From Aquabacterium sp. A7-Y (GTDB lineage Bacteria; Pseudomonadota; Gammaproteobacteria; Burkholderiales; Burkholderiaceae_C): a DNA stretch of 64,000 nucleotides. The stretch is from the NCBI RefSeq assembly GCF_026153205.1, contig NZ_JAPFBW010000001.1, positions 62,001 through 126,000 on the forward strand, in the 5' to 3' direction. Of this stretch, positions 43,579-54,733 are shown in pieces. Numbering within the stretch: position 1 is the stretch's first letter; every line of letters starts with the position of its first letter. Below the pieces are notes generated by a model. That model worked only from the letters and a program-made list of their open reading frames with translations. It made no database searches and was not told where the DNA came from. A program made the position numbers and the translations under genes.

Positions 43579-45417
43579 TCAGGCGGCGATGGTGGTTTCG
43601 TTGGCCGCTTGGTCGGCCGCCTGCACCGTCACGCCGTCCGCATTCTGGGCTGCCTCGGCTGCCGCAGCGCCTCGGTAGAGCTCGACGAACATCGGCTGGC
43701 GCTCCAGCAGTTTCTCCACGCTGCCCACGTCCACCACCCGGCCGGCCGCCATCAGCACCACCTTGTCGAAGTGGGCCAGCAGACTCATGCGGTGCACCGA
43801 GGCGACGATGGTCGCGTCGGGGAAGGCGTCTTCCATGCGGTGATGCACATGCAGTTCGGTCAGCGGATCGAGCGCGCTGGTGGGCTCGTCCAGCAGGATC
43901 ATCGAGCTGCGGCTCGCGGCCAGCACGCCGCGGGCGAGCGCCAGGCGCTGGCGCTGGCCGCCGGAGAGGTTGAAGCCGCGCTCCGAGATCGGCGTCTCCA
44001 GGCCCATCGGCAGGCGGTCGAGCACCGCATCGAAGGCGCTGACGTGCACCGCCTGCGCCACTGCCGTCTCGGGCGTCGGCATGTCGAAGGTGATGTTCTC
44101 GCGCACGCTGGCCTCGAAGATCTCGGCTTCCTGCGGAATCAGGGTCGAGATGCCGCCGAGGTGGCGCAGGCCCAGTTGTGCGACACCGTCCACCTCGTAG
44201 TGGCCGTGATGCGCGTCGTAGAGGCCGGCCAGCACACGCAGCAGGGTGCTCTTGCCCGAGCCGCTCGGGCCCACCAGCGCCACGCGCTCACCGCGTTCCA
44301 GCGTGAAGGACAGGTGCTTCAGGCCGCCGCGGTCCGCATCGGCACCGGCGTGGCTGTAGCTGATGTCGGCCAGCGCGATGCGCTGCCAGCCGGGCTCGAT
44401 CTCGGGACCGGTGTGGGCGCGTTCGGGAGCGTCCCAGATCGGCGTGGAGGCGGCGAAGTTGGTGCGGATGCGGGCGAAGTTCTGGTAGTTGGAGGCCAGC
44501 GAGCCGACCACGCCGCCGGCCTGGTTGGCGTACTGATAGATCATGAAGAGGCTGCCCAGCAGCAGGGTGGAACCGGCACCGGCGACCTGCCAGGCGAAGC
44601 TCACCACCAGGCCCCAGGTCAGCGCGAGAGTCAGCAGGTCGACCGCACACCACTTGAACTCGGTCAGCACGATGGTGCGGCGCAAGGGGGCGAAGACGGC
44701 CATCAGGCGCTTGTCCAGCAGGCGTTGCGAGGCGGCCTGCAGGCGCAGGCTCATCACGGTGGAAATGTTGCCGACGAAGTCGAGCAGGCCCGCGGCATAG
44801 CGGCGGCCGGCCCGGTTCTCCTGCGAGGCCAGCACCATCAGCGCCTTGTCGAAGCGCACGATCACCAGGCCCACGAGCACGTAGCCGACGATGGCAATGC
44901 CGCCGGTCATCTGGGACAGCAGGCTCAGCGCGATCAGCGGGCCGAGCAGGTTGACGGCGTTCTGCAGGTAGATGAACTGGTTCTGTGCGAAATCGAACAG
45001 CGCGTGGCTGGCCTGGTCGACCCGGTGCTGCACATCGCCCGAATGGTGCTTGTCATGCCAGGCGAGCGGCACGCGGGTCAGCTTGCCGTAGAGCGCGTCG
45101 GCGACGCCGCGGCGCACCTTCACGCCGACCGAGCGTTCCATCACGCGGCCGGGGCCATGCATGCACCAGGCGCCGACGTAGACGCCGATGATGGCGGCGA
45201 TCCACCAGCCGGCACGGGTGAGGCCGGCCATGCCGCCGGTCTGGATGGCGTTGATGGCCTGGGCGGCCAGCCAGGGCACGCTCAGCTTGATCAGCTGGGA
45301 GCTGACCAGCAGGCCCATGGCCAGCGTCCAGCGCAGCCGCACGCCGTCGGCGTAGTGCCAGACGCGGCGGTACAGATCGGCGATGCCGGTGGATTCGAGG
45401 ACGGCGGACTGGCTCAT
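43579..45417 (-). CDS. ABC transporter, fused permease and ATPase
   Basis: 612 residues from the ATG at 45417 (MSQSAVLESTGIADLYRRVW); an in-frame ATG at 45471 is possible. About six membrane segments (residues 25-330) precede an ATPase with Walker A LVGPSGSGKSTLL, Q-loop STLIPQEAEIF, signature NLSGGQRQRLALARGV, Walker B SSMILLDEPTSALD and H-loop SVHRMS. Half-transporter that should dimerise. Exporters of this class carry lipids, peptides or drugs; the absence of neighbours of a particular pathway prevents a finer call. Confidence 0.92.
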   Translation of the reverse strand: MSQSAVLESTGIADLYRRVWHYADGVRLRWTLAMGLLVSSQLIKLSVPWLAAQAINAIQTGGMAGLTRAGWWIAAIIGVYVGAWCMHGPGRVMERSVGVKVRRGVADALYGKLTRVPLAWHDKHHSGDVQHRVDQASHALFDFAQNQFIYLQNAVNLLGPLIALSLLSQMTGGIAIVGYVLVGLVIVRFDKALMVLASQENRAGRRYAAGLLDFVGNISTVMSLRLQAASQRLLDKRLMAVFAPLRRTIVLTEFKWCAVDLLTLALTWGLVVSFAWQVAGAGSTLLLGSLFMIYQYANQAGGVVGSLASNYQNFARIRTNFAASTPIWDAPERAHTGPEIEPGWQRIALADISYSHAGADADRGGLKHLSFTLERGERVALVGPSGSGKSTLLRVLAGLYDAHHGHYEVDGVAQLGLRHLGGISTLIPQEAEIFEASVRENITFDMPTPETAVAQAVHVSAFDAVLDRLPMGLETPISERGFNLSGGQRQRLALARGVLAASRSSMILLDEPTSALDPLTELHVHHRMEDAFPDATIVASVHRMSLLAHFDKVVLMAAGRVVDVGSVEKLLERQPMFVELYRGAAAAEAAQNADGVTVQAADQAANETTIAA

Positions 45418-45600
45418 TGCGATGGGCGTTCGAAAGGAGGCCTTGGTGGCAATGCCGGCCACTGTAGGCATCGTCTCGAAGCGGCAACAGTCGGGGCTGG
45501 GCCAGAGAAGTTGTCAGGCACTTTCCGACAGACGGTCGGGGCGACGTGGTGTCGCGGGGCCTGATGCGGCCCCCGGCGCGGCCTACGGGCCGTTCCCGCC

Positions 45601-46689
45601 TCAGAGGTCGTGCACGTCGCGGGGGTCGCTGATGTAGTTGCGCAGCAGCCGCAGCCGGGGCACGCGCCGGGCCACCGCGCGCAGGCCGAGCAGCATCGGC
45701 ACCGCGATCAGGGCGCCGGCCATGCCCCAGATCCAGCCCCACAGCATCACCGACAGGAACACGAACACCGGGTTCAGCCGCAGCCTGCGGCCCATCAGCC
45801 AGGGGCCGACCAGGTTGCTCTCGATCGCGTTGAGGACCAGGAAGGCGAAGGCCGGCGCGAGCATCAGGGCGGCCGAGCTGAAGGTGGAGATTCCGGCGAG
45901 CAGCAGCAGCACCGTCATCAGCACCGGCCCGATGTAGAAGATGAAGTTGAGCACCGCCGCCAGCGTGCCCCAGAGGATGGGGTTGGGCAGGCCCAGCGGG
46001 TGCAGCACCAGGGCGGTCGCGACACCCAGACCGATGTTGAGCAGCGTCATGGTGCCGAGGAAGCGGCCGATGTCGCGTTGCGCCTCGCGCATGCCGGACA
46101 ACACCAGCACGCGGGTGCGGCGCTGCCGCAGGGCCCTCACGGTGCAGTCGACCAGCCACTGTTCGCTGGCGAGCATGAAGTACAGCAGGATGACGGTGGC
46201 TGCGCCGGAGATCAGGAACTGCCAGAGCTCGCCCAGCACCACGCGGGTCAACAACAGGCCCTCGGTGCGCAATTGTTCACGCAGCTCGGCGCTGTCCGGG
46301 CCGCTGCTGCCGGCGCCGCCCGGCAGCGCCGCGCGCAGCCGCTCGATGGCCTCCATCAGCTGCTGCAGGTTGGCGGGGGCCCGCTCCCACCAGACGGCCG
46401 CCGGTGCCACCAGGGTGCTGCCGAACAGCAGCAGCGTGCCGAGCAGCGCCACCAGCACGAGACCGGCCCCCAGCGGCGGGGGCACGCCGGCGCGCTGCAG
46501 GCCGCGCACCGGCGTCGCGAGCACGAAAGTCATCATCACCGCGACCGCGACCGGCAGCGCCACCGACTTGCCGAGCTTGAGCAGCAAGACCAGCGCGATG
46601 CCCAGGAGCGCGAAGCCCACCCAGGCCGGCACGCTGCGTGACGGCGCCGGCCCGGGCGGCGGCGCGCTCGAAGGGAGCGGGTCGCTCAC
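45601..46689 (-). CDS. AI-2E family (PerM/YdiK-type) membrane permease
   Basis: 362 residues from a GTG at 46689 that overlaps the upstream stop as GTGA; the frame is open to 47955 but that region encodes the OmpA lipoprotein in another frame. Eight or so membrane segments; conserved stretches are LKLGKSVALPVAVAVMMTF, FLGTMTLLNIGLGVATAL, ILWGTLAAVLNFIFYIGPVL and NPVFVFLSVMLWGWIWGMAGA, typical of the family. Members export or exchange varied solutes (autoinducer-2, Na+/H+); the substrate is unknown. Translationally coupled to the OmpA-type gene. Confidence 0.88.
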   Translation of the reverse strand: MSDPLPSSAPPPGPAPSRSVPAWVGFALLGIALVLLLKLGKSVALPVAVAVMMTFVLATPVRGLQRAGVPPPLGAGLVLVALLGTLLLFGSTLVAPAAVWWERAPANLQQLMEAIERLRAALPGGAGSSGPDSAELREQLRTEGLLLTRVVLGELWQFLISGAATVILLYFMLASEQWLVDCTVRALRQRRTRVLVLSGMREAQRDIGRFLGTMTLLNIGLGVATALVLHPLGLPNPILWGTLAAVLNFIFYIGPVLMTVLLLLAGISTFSSAALMLAPAFAFLVLNAIESNLVGPWLMGRRLRLNPVFVFLSVMLWGWIWGMAGALIAVPMLLGLRAVARRVPRLRLLRNYISDPRDVHDL

Positions 46690-47537
46690 CGCGGCTCGAT
46701 CTGGCCTTGCTCGTCGGAGAACAGCAGTTCGACGCGCCGGTTCAGCTGCCGGCCGGCAGCGGTCTCGTTGTTGGCGACCGGGTAGGCCTCTCCGCGCGGC
46801 TGCACCTCGATGCGCTCGGCGCCGACGCCGCGTGCCGTCAGCACCCGTTGCACCGCTTCGGCGCGCTGGCGCGACAGCTCCAGGTTGGTGGTTTCGCTGC
46901 CGGTGCTGTCGGTGTAGCCTTCGATCAGCAGGCGCCGCTCGGGGTGCTGCTTGAGCAGTTCGGCGACACGTTCGAGGGTGCGCTCCGCACCGGGCTTGAG
47001 GGTGGCCTGGCCGACGTCGAACAGCACGTCCTGAAGGGTCACCACCATGCCGCGGTCGGTGTTGCGGGCCGACAGTTGCTGCAGCTCCTGTTCGAGCGCG
47101 CGAGCCTGCTGCTGTGCCATCGTGGCCTGCTGCTGCGCGCTGTCCGCGCGCGCATGGGCGACCCGGGCCTCGCTGCTGCGCGCGTCGGCGCGCACCCGCT
47201 CGCGCTCGGCGCTGGCCTGCTGCACCCGGGCTTCGGCCTCGCGCTGGGCGCCGGTCTCCATCGCCACCACGGTGAGTTGCTTGGCGAGGTAGGCCAGGTG
47301 GTTGGTCTCGGCGCTGTCCCGGTTGTCGGTCCAGGCCTGGTCGGCCCGGTTGAGTGCCTGGCGCGCCCGGTCCAGCTCGACCGCCGCGCCCTTGGCGACC
47401 GACGGGCTGTTGCTGGTACGGCCATACAGCTGGCGCGCTTCCTCCAGGGCGGCGTTGGGCTGGGTCGGCGTGCTGCCGCATCCGGCCAGCAGTCCGCTGG
47501 CCAGCGCCAGCGCGGACAGACTGAATTGATGGTTCAT
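46686..47537 (-). CDS. OmpA-family lipoprotein with DUF4398 domain
   Basis: 283 residues. Lipobox LLAGCG near residue 20. A long alpha-helical region with coiled coil (about 30-165; DUF4398, then repeated Ala/Gln/Arg heptads such as ARVQQASAERERVRADARSS) is followed by an OmpA C-terminal peptidoglycan-binding domain (about 170-275) with VLFDVGQATLKPGAERTLER, IEGYTDSTGS, LSRQRAEAVQRVL and RQLNRRVELLF. Anchors the outer membrane to the cell wall. Second gene after the small DUF4398 lipoprotein, 21 bp apart. Confidence 0.92.
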   Translation of the reverse strand: MNHQFSLSALALASGLLAGCGSTPTQPNAALEEARQLYGRTSNSPSVAKGAAVELDRARQALNRADQAWTDNRDSAETNHLAYLAKQLTVVAMETGAQREAEARVQQASAERERVRADARSSEARVAHARADSAQQQATMAQQQARALEQELQQLSARNTDRGMVVTLQDVLFDVGQATLKPGAERTLERVAELLKQHPERRLLIEGYTDSTGSETTNLELSRQRAEAVQRVLTARGVGAERIEVQPRGEAYPVANNETAAGRQLNRRVELLFSDEQGQIEPR

Positions 47538-47558
47538 GGCGTGCTCCTGTTGTTCTGT

Positions 47559-47951
47559 TCAAGACGCGGGGCGCGTGTTCGGCCGCGCCATCTCCTCGCG
47601 CAGCATGCGGATGCTCTGCTCGATCTCGGCGACAGCCTTGCGCGATTTTTCGGCATTGGCCTTGGCGCTGGCCGCCTGGGCATCGACCTCGGCCTGCTCC
47701 GCCAGGCGGCGCGCGGTCAGGGGGTCGTCGGTGCGCGCAGCGTTTTTGGCGCTGTCGAGCTTCTGCCGGGCCTGGTTGAGCTCCAGCGGGGCATGCTCGA
47801 CGGCGCCCGCCGTCACGGCGGCATCGACGGCGGCCTGCGAGACCGCCATCTGGTCGGTGGGAGCAGCGGGTTTGCCGGCGCAGGCCACCAGCAGGGCCGC
47901 GGTGGCCAGTGGCAGCGCGAGCCGCCAGCAGATCGGTGAAGAGTCCTTCAT
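47559..47951 (-). CDS. DUF4398 lipoprotein
   Basis: 130 residues from the ATG at 47951, AAGGAG six bases upstream; the longer open frame is antisense to rarA. Lipobox LLVACA near residue 24. The mature part is one helical hairpin rich in Ala, Glu and Lys (APLELNQARQKLDSAKNAA), typical of DUF4398, and resembles the N-terminal part of its neighbour. Together with the OmpA lipoprotein and AI-2E permease it forms an envelope operon. Confidence 0.9.
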   Translation of the reverse strand: MKDSSPICWRLALPLATAALLVACAGKPAAPTDQMAVSQAAVDAAVTAGAVEHAPLELNQARQKLDSAKNAARTDDPLTARRLAEQAEVDAQAASAKANAEKSRKAVAEIEQSIRMLREEMARPNTRPAS

Positions 47952-48062
47952 GCACGTCTCCTTCTTTGACGGGGTGGAAGACGTCATCCAGGCAGCAGGT
48001 TTTGTTCCTGTCCTGTCAGGGGCGCTGCCCGGCAGGCGCCGGGGCCTGCCACAATCCGCGCC

Positions 48063-49376
48063 ATGCCCGATCTTCTTTCTGCGGCGGCTCCCGTGCCGCA
48101 AGCCCCCTTGGCCGAACGGTTGCGGCCGCGCACCCTGGACCAGGTGATCGGCCAGCAACACCTGCTGGGGGCGGACAAGCCGCTGCGCGCTGCCTTCGAG
48201 TCGGGCCAGCCGCACTCGATGATCCTGTGGGGCCCGCCCGGCGTCGGCAAGACCACGCTGGCGCGCCTGATGGCCGATGCCTTCGACGCCCAGTTCATCC
48301 AGATCTCGGCCGTGCTGGGCGGCGTGAAGGACATCCGCGAGGCGGTCGAGCAGGCGCAGGTGGCGCGCAGCATGGGTCGCCAGACGATCGTCTTCGTCGA
48401 CGAGGTGCACCGCTTCAACAAGTCGCAGCAGGACGCCTTTCTGCCGCACGTGGAGTCCGGCCTGTTCACCTTCATCGGCGCGACCACCGAGAATCCGTCC
48501 TTCGAGGTCAACTCGGCGCTGCTGTCGCGTGCCACGGTGCACGTGCTGCAGGCCATCGGGCCCGACGACATGCAGGCGCTGCTCGACAAGGCGCAAGCCT
48601 TGCTGAATTCACCCGGCCTGACCGAGGCCGCGCGCGATCGCTTGATCGGCTATGCCGACGGCGACGCCCGCCGCCTGCTCAACACCTACGAGAACCTGGT
48701 GCGCATGAGCGGGCCGCAGGGCGTGCTGGAAATCGACGAGGCGATGCTGGAACGCTCGCTCGGTGAGCAGCTGCGTCGCTACGACAAGGGCGGGGAGCAG
48801 TTCTACGACACCATCTCGGCCCTGCACAAGTCGGTGCGCGGCTCCGATCCCGACGCCGCGCTCTACTGGTTCGTGCGCATGGTGGACGGCGGCGTGGACG
48901 CCCGCTACATCTCGCGCCGGCTGATCCGCATGGCGGCCGAGGACATCGGCCTGGCCGACCCGCGCGCGCTGCGCCTGACCCTGGACGCCGCCGAGACCTA
49001 TGAGCGCCTGGGCTCACCCGAGGGTGAGCTGGCCCTCGCCCAAGCCGTCGTCTATCTTGCAGTGGCGCCCAAGTCCAACGCGGTCTACGCCGCCTACAAG
49101 GCGGTGCGGGCCTTCGTGAAGCAGGACGGCACCCGACCGGTGCCCTTGCATCTTCGCAACGCTCCGACACAACTGATGAAGGACCTGGGGTACTCAAAGG
49201 GCTACCGCTACGCGCACGACGAGGAAGGCGCCTTTGCAGCCGGCGAAACCTACTTTCCGGAGGGCGTAGAGGCGGTGACTTTCTACCACCCCGCACCCAG
49301 GGGGCTGGAGATTCGCATCGGAGAAAAACTCGAAGAATTGCGTCAAAAGAACGAAGAATCGCGCAAAAAACGATGA
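48063..49376 (+). CDS. rarA: Replication-associated recombination protein RarA (MgsA)
   Basis: 437 residues. AAA+ clamp-loader-like ATPase that acts at stalled replication forks. N-terminal LAERLRPRTLDQVIGQQHLL, Walker A GPPGVGKTTLARL, Walker B IVFVDEVHRFNKSQQDAF, sensor 1 FIGATTENPSFEVNSALLSR, then the tetramerisation domain with HKSVRGSDPDAALYWFVRM and AAEDIGLADP. CACAAT lies 7 bases before the ATG in a block (ACAATCCGCGCCAT) that recurs ahead of livH; it is a likely -10, so the leader would be extremely short. Confidence 0.96.
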   Translation: MPDLLSAAAPVPQAPLAERLRPRTLDQVIGQQHLLGADKPLRAAFESGQPHSMILWGPPGVGKTTLARLMADAFDAQFIQISAVLGGVKDIREAVEQAQVARSMGRQTIVFVDEVHRFNKSQQDAFLPHVESGLFTFIGATTENPSFEVNSALLSRATVHVLQAIGPDDMQALLDKAQALLNSPGLTEAARDRLIGYADGDARRLLNTYENLVRMSGPQGVLEIDEAMLERSLGEQLRRYDKGGEQFYDTISALHKSVRGSDPDAALYWFVRMVDGGVDARYISRRLIRMAAEDIGLADPRALRLTLDAAETYERLGSPEGELALAQAVVYLAVAPKSNAVYAAYKAVRAFVKQDGTRPVPLHLRNAPTQLMKDLGYSKGYRYAHDEEGAFAAGETYFPEGVEAVTFYHPAPRGLEIRIGEKLEELRQKNEESRKKR

Positions 49377-49427
49377 TCTTTTCGTGCGGATGTTGGATTC
49401 ACGGGCTCTGAAGGGTAAACCCCGAAC

Positions 49428-49455
49428 TTTTCACCAAGCCGCGGCTGGCTACAAT
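49428..49455 (+). promoter_or_regulatory. Candidate sigma-70 promoter for livHMGF
   Basis: -35 TTTTCA (49428-49433), 16-bp spacer and -10 TACAAT (49450-49455). The leader to the livH ATG at 49609 would be about 147 bases. The rest of the 232-bp gap after rarA is featureless. Confidence 0.55.
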
Positions 49456-49608
49456 CCGCGCCATTTTGGGGCCGCGGTGGCGCTGCTCGCCGCTGCCGGC
49501 TGCTGTCGGGCGCTTCGCTGACCGGTTTCCTGGCCTTCCCCTGCTGGTGAAGGCGGGCCCGGTTTTTGCTGCAGGCCGACATTTACCTTTTCTCCGGAGA
49601 CCGACGGG

Positions 49609-50538
49609 ATGGACATCTTTCTCCAACAGATCATCAATGGTCTGGTGCTCGGCAGCATGTATGCGCTCGTGGCACTGGGCTATACGATGGTCTACGGCAT
49701 CATCAGCCTGATCAACTTCGCGCATGGCGAGGTGCTGATGGTCGGCGCCCTGACCAGCTGGACCGTGGTCAGCTTCCTTCAGGAGGTGGCGCCCACGATG
49801 CCCGGCTGGGCGATGATGCTGATCTCGCTGCTGTGCGCGATCGTGGTCTGCTCGGCGCTCAACTTCGCGATCGAGAAGATTGCCTACCGGCCGCTGCGCA
49901 ACGCTCCCCGCCTGGCGCCCCTGATCACCGCGATCGGCATGTCCATCCTGCTGCAGACGCTCGCGATGATCCTGTGGAAGCCGAATCCCAAGCCCTATCC
50001 GCTGTTGCTGCCCACCGAGGTGGTGCCCATCGGCGGCGCCGTCATCACGGTGACCCAGCTGCTCATCCTCGGCACCACCGCCGTGCTGCTGGTGGGCCTG
50101 CTGTGGCTGGTGAACAAGACCAAGCTGGGCCGCGCGATGCGTGCCACTGCGGAGAACCCGCGTGTCGCCAGCTTGATGGGGGTGCGTCCTGACATGGTGA
50201 TCTCCGCCACCTTCATCATCGGCGCCTCGCTGGCGGCGGTGGCTGGCGTGATGTGGGCCGCCAACTACGGCACGGTGCAGCACTCGATGGGGTTCCTGCC
50301 GGGCCTGAAGGCCTTCACGGCCGCGGTGTTCGGCGGCATCGGCAACCTGACCGGCGCGATGGTCGGCGGCGTGCTGCTGGGCCTGATCGAGGCGATCGGC
50401 TCGGGCTACCTGGGCGAGCTGACCGGTGGCGTGCTGGGCAGCCACTATGCCGACATTTTTGCCTTCGTCGTCCTGATTCTCGTGCTGACCCTGCGTCCTT
50501 CGGGCCTGCTGGGCGAGCGCGTGGCGGATCGCGCCTGA
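49609..50538 (+). CDS. livH: Branched-chain amino acid ABC transporter, permease LivH
   Basis: 309 residues, eight membrane segments. The start is set by a purine-rich ribosome site (TCCGGAGACC) upstream. The opening FLQQIINGLVLGSMYALVALGYTMVYGIISLINFAHGEV is characteristic, and the transporter-coupling loop RAMRATAENPRVASLMGV contacts the ATPase. Part of an inner-membrane importer for branched-chain amino acids or related compounds, in the order H-M-G-F. No substrate-binding protein gene accompanies it. Confidence 0.94.
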   Translation: MDIFLQQIINGLVLGSMYALVALGYTMVYGIISLINFAHGEVLMVGALTSWTVVSFLQEVAPTMPGWAMMLISLLCAIVVCSALNFAIEKIAYRPLRNAPRLAPLITAIGMSILLQTLAMILWKPNPKPYPLLLPTEVVPIGGAVITVTQLLILGTTAVLLVGLLWLVNKTKLGRAMRATAENPRVASLMGVRPDMVISATFIIGASLAAVAGVMWAANYGTVQHSMGFLPGLKAFTAAVFGGIGNLTGAMVGGVLLGLIEAIGSGYLGELTGGVLGSHYADIFAFVVLILVLTLRPSGLLGERVADRA

Positions 50539-50554
50539 CCGCCTGGAGACTGCC

Positions 50555-51643
<1,089 letters not shown>

Positions 51644-51656
51644 GGGAGCACGGAAC

Positions 51657-52439
<783 letters not shown>

Positions 52440-52467
52440 GCTCGCCTCCGATAGAAAGCACTCGAAG

Positions 52468-53181
52468 ATGACCCAGACCATCCTCAAGATCAGCGGCCTG
52501 AAAGTCGCCTACGGCGGCATCCAGGCCGTCAAGGGCGTGTCGCTCGAAGTCAAAGAAGGCGAACTCGTCAGCCTGATCGGCGCCAACGGGGCCGGCAAGA
52601 CCACCACGCTGAAGGCCATCACCGGCACCCAGGCCATCGCCGACGGCAGCGTCGAATACCTCGGCCGCCCCTGCACCGGCAAGGGCGCCTGGGACCTGGT
52701 GAAGCAGGGCCTGGTGATGGTGCCCGAAGGCCGCGGCACCTTCACCCGCATGAGCATCACCGAGAACCTGCTGATGGGCGCCTTCATCCGCAAGGACAAG
52801 GAAATCCAGGCCGACATCGAGAAGGTGTTCGCGCTGTTCCCGCGTCTGAAGGAGCGCCGCAACCAGCTGGCGGGCACGATGTCGGGCGGTGAGCAGCAAA
52901 TGCTGGCGATGGGCCGTGCGCTGATGGCGCGCCCCAAGCTGCTGCTGCTGGACGAGCCCTCGATGGGCCTGTCGCCCATCATGGTCGACAAGATCTTCGA
53001 GGTCGTGAACGACATCCACAAGCAGGGTGTCACGGTGCTGCTGGTCGAGCAGAACGCCAGCCGCGCGCTGGGCCTGGCCAACCGCGGCTACGTGATGGAG
53101 TCCGGCGAGGTGACCATGAACGGCCCTGCCGACCAACTGCTGAACGACCCTCGCGTGCGCGCTGCCTACCTGGGCGAGTGA
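52468..53181 (+). CDS. livF: Branched-chain amino acid ABC transporter, ATPase LivF
   Basis: 237 residues from the ATG at 52468 (MTQTILKISGLKVAYGGIQA); an ATG at 52426 overlaps livG and would add residues not typical of LivF. Walker A IGANGAGKTTTLKAI, VPEGRGTFTRMSITENL, signature MSGGEQQMLAMGRAL, Walker B LLLDEPSMGLSPI. A good terminator follows 19 bp after the stop. Confidence 0.95.
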   Translation: MTQTILKISGLKVAYGGIQAVKGVSLEVKEGELVSLIGANGAGKTTTLKAITGTQAIADGSVEYLGRPCTGKGAWDLVKQGLVMVPEGRGTFTRMSITENLLMGAFIRKDKEIQADIEKVFALFPRLKERRNQLAGTMSGGEQQMLAMGRALMARPKLLLLDEPSMGLSPIMVDKIFEVVNDIHKQGVTVLLVEQNASRALGLANRGYVMESGEVTMNGPADQLLNDPRVRAAYLGE

Positions 53182-53199
53182 GCCGCAGCGCGCCAGCAC

Positions 53200-53223
53200 A
53201 GGCCGCCCTCGGGCGGCCTTTTT
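53200..53223 (+). terminator. Rho-independent terminator after livF
   Basis: AGGCCGCC (53200-53207), 4-base loop, GGCGGCCT (53212-53219), then a T-run to 53223. Closes the livHMGF operon. Confidence 0.88.
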
Positions 53224-53257
53224 CATGCGCGAGGGGCGCTGCAGAGGCGGTGAGACC

Positions 53258-54514
53258 TCAAGCGGCCGTGGAAGCGGGCAGGACGCGCGTTGCTTCGACC
53301 CGGTCGAGCGCCTGTCGGAGCAGTTCGACCGCCAGTTCGATTTCAGCGGCGCTGCAGTTGAGTGCCGGTATGAAACGCAGCCTTTCTGGCCGGACCGGGT
53401 TCACCAGCAGGCCCGGCGTTTCGACGTCGGTCGCCAGGCCGAGCGCGGTTTCGGCGATCGGCCCCGCGAGCAGCCCGGGCGGCAGCTCCAGTGCCTGCAG
53501 CAGCCCGGCGCCTCGCCATGCGCCCAGGCCCCGCCGCCGGGCGAGACCTTGCAGGCCGGCCTTCAGCTGCTCGGCCCGATCGCGCACGCCGGCCAGGAAG
53601 TCGGGCTGACTCACACGCGCCACCACGGCCTGCGCCGCTGCGCAGACCAGGGCGTTGCCGTTGAAGGTGCCGCCCTGGTCGCCGGGCGCGAAGCAGCACA
53701 CCTCCTCGCGCGCCAGCACGGCGCCGATCGGCACGCCGCCGCCCAGGCCCTTGCCGAGCGTTACCACGTCGGGCTTCAGGCCCGGGTGGTGCTCGAAGCC
53801 GAACAACCGGCCGGTGCGGCCGATGCCGGTCTGTACCTCGTCGATCATCAGCAGCAGGCCGTGCTCGTCGCACAGCCGGCGCAAGCCGCGCACGAAGTCC
53901 GGCTGCGCTTCGATCACACCCGCTTCCCCTTGCACCAGCTCCAGCAGCACCGCCACCGTGTCACGGTCGACCAGCGCCTCGACGCTGGCGAGCTCGTTCA
54001 AGCGCGCCTTGGCGAAGCCCGGTACCTTGGGCGGGAAGAGCCGGTCGAAGCCGGGCTTGCCGCTCGCGCTCATGGTCGCCAGGGTGCGGCCATGGAAGGC
54101 GTTCTCGAAGGTGATCACACGGTGGGCGCCACCCCGGTGGACCTGGCCGAACTTGCGCGCCAGCTTGATGGCGCCCTCGTTCGCCTCGGCGCCGTTGTTG
54201 GTGAAGAAGACCCGCGTCAAGCCGCTGAGCCGGCCCAGCTCGGCGGCGAGCTCGATGGCCCGGTCGTTGTAGAGTCCGGGTCCGCTGTGCAGCAGTCGCC
54301 CCGCCTGGCGGGCCAAGGCCTCGACCACCTCGGGTGCCGCGTGGCCCAGGGCATTGACCGCCCAGCCCTGCACGAAGTCCAGGTAGCGGCGGCCGGTGGA
54401 ATCCCACAGCCAGCTGCCCTGGCCGCGCACGAAGACGTGCGGCGGCCGCTGGGCGACGTGCATCAGTGCGTCAACCGGGTAGTGGTTGAAAGGTGTGGCG
54501 GAATCGAAGTGCAT
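53258..54514 (-). CDS. Class-III aminotransferase, acetylornithine-type
   Basis: 418 residues from the ATG at 54514; GAGGAGG six bases upstream selects this over the longer open frame. PLP-dependent omega-aminotransferase. FFTNNGAEANEGAIKLAR (phosphate loop), TFENAFHGRTLATMSASG, LLLMIDEVQTGIGRTG with the PLP aspartate, and PDVVTLGKGLGGGVPIGA with the Schiff-base lysine. Closest in pattern to acetylornithine transaminase (ArgD/AstC class), but ornithine and putrescine transaminases share these motifs. It stands alone with no other arginine genes. Confidence 0.88.
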   Translation of the reverse strand: MHFDSATPFNHYPVDALMHVAQRPPHVFVRGQGSWLWDSTGRRYLDFVQGWAVNALGHAAPEVVEALARQAGRLLHSGPGLYNDRAIELAAELGRLSGLTRVFFTNNGAEANEGAIKLARKFGQVHRGGAHRVITFENAFHGRTLATMSASGKPGFDRLFPPKVPGFAKARLNELASVEALVDRDTVAVLLELVQGEAGVIEAQPDFVRGLRRLCDEHGLLLMIDEVQTGIGRTGRLFGFEHHPGLKPDVVTLGKGLGGGVPIGAVLAREEVCCFAPGDQGGTFNGNALVCAAAQAVVARVSQPDFLAGVRDRAEQLKAGLQGLARRRGLGAWRGAGLLQALELPPGLLAGPIAETALGLATDVETPGLLVNPVRPERLRFIPALNCSAAEIELAVELLRQALDRVEATRVLPASTAA

Positions 54515-54540
54515 CGCACCTCCTCGTTGAACGAACCAGA

Positions 54541-54573
54541 AAAAGAAAAAGGCCACGAGGGGAACCCGTGGCC
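54541..54573 (-). terminator. Rho-independent terminator after the Bug-type gene (minus strand)
   Basis: Read on the minus strand, GGCCACG and CGTGGCC form a 7-bp stem extended by two more pairs after one mismatch, followed by a T-rich tract (TTTTTCTTTT, 54550-54541). It lies about 160 bp after the end of the Bug-type gene and just ahead of the aminotransferase start. Confidence 0.75.
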
Positions 54574-54733
54574 TTTGGCGTGTCTCTCCGGCGCGAGCCA
54601 GGCAGAGCGGGTTCCTCAACATCGTCGTCGAGAGGAACGTCGCAGTGCGCGGTCAGTGGGGCGGAGAGTCGTCAACATGGGTGCAAAGGCTAAGGCAAAG
54701 GCTGCGGTGCGTCAAATGCCGCGGCCGCCTGCG

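Noticed and set aside
45601-47955. Apparent 784-residue fusion of a permease with an N-terminal Arg/Ala/Gly-rich protein
   Set aside because: The upstream part is the OmpA and DUF4398 genes read in another frame; the permease begins at the GTG at 46689 with GTGA overlap.
47994-48009. Sigma-54-like box ahead of the DUF4398/OmpA operon, minus strand (AGGAACA-AAAC-CTGCT)
   Set aside because: Two departures from consensus; the envelope context is attractive but the match is at chance level.
53345-53873. Minus-strand open frame within the aminotransferase gene
   Set aside because: Arg/Pro/Ala-rich shadow of the aminotransferase in another frame; no ribosome site or family motif.
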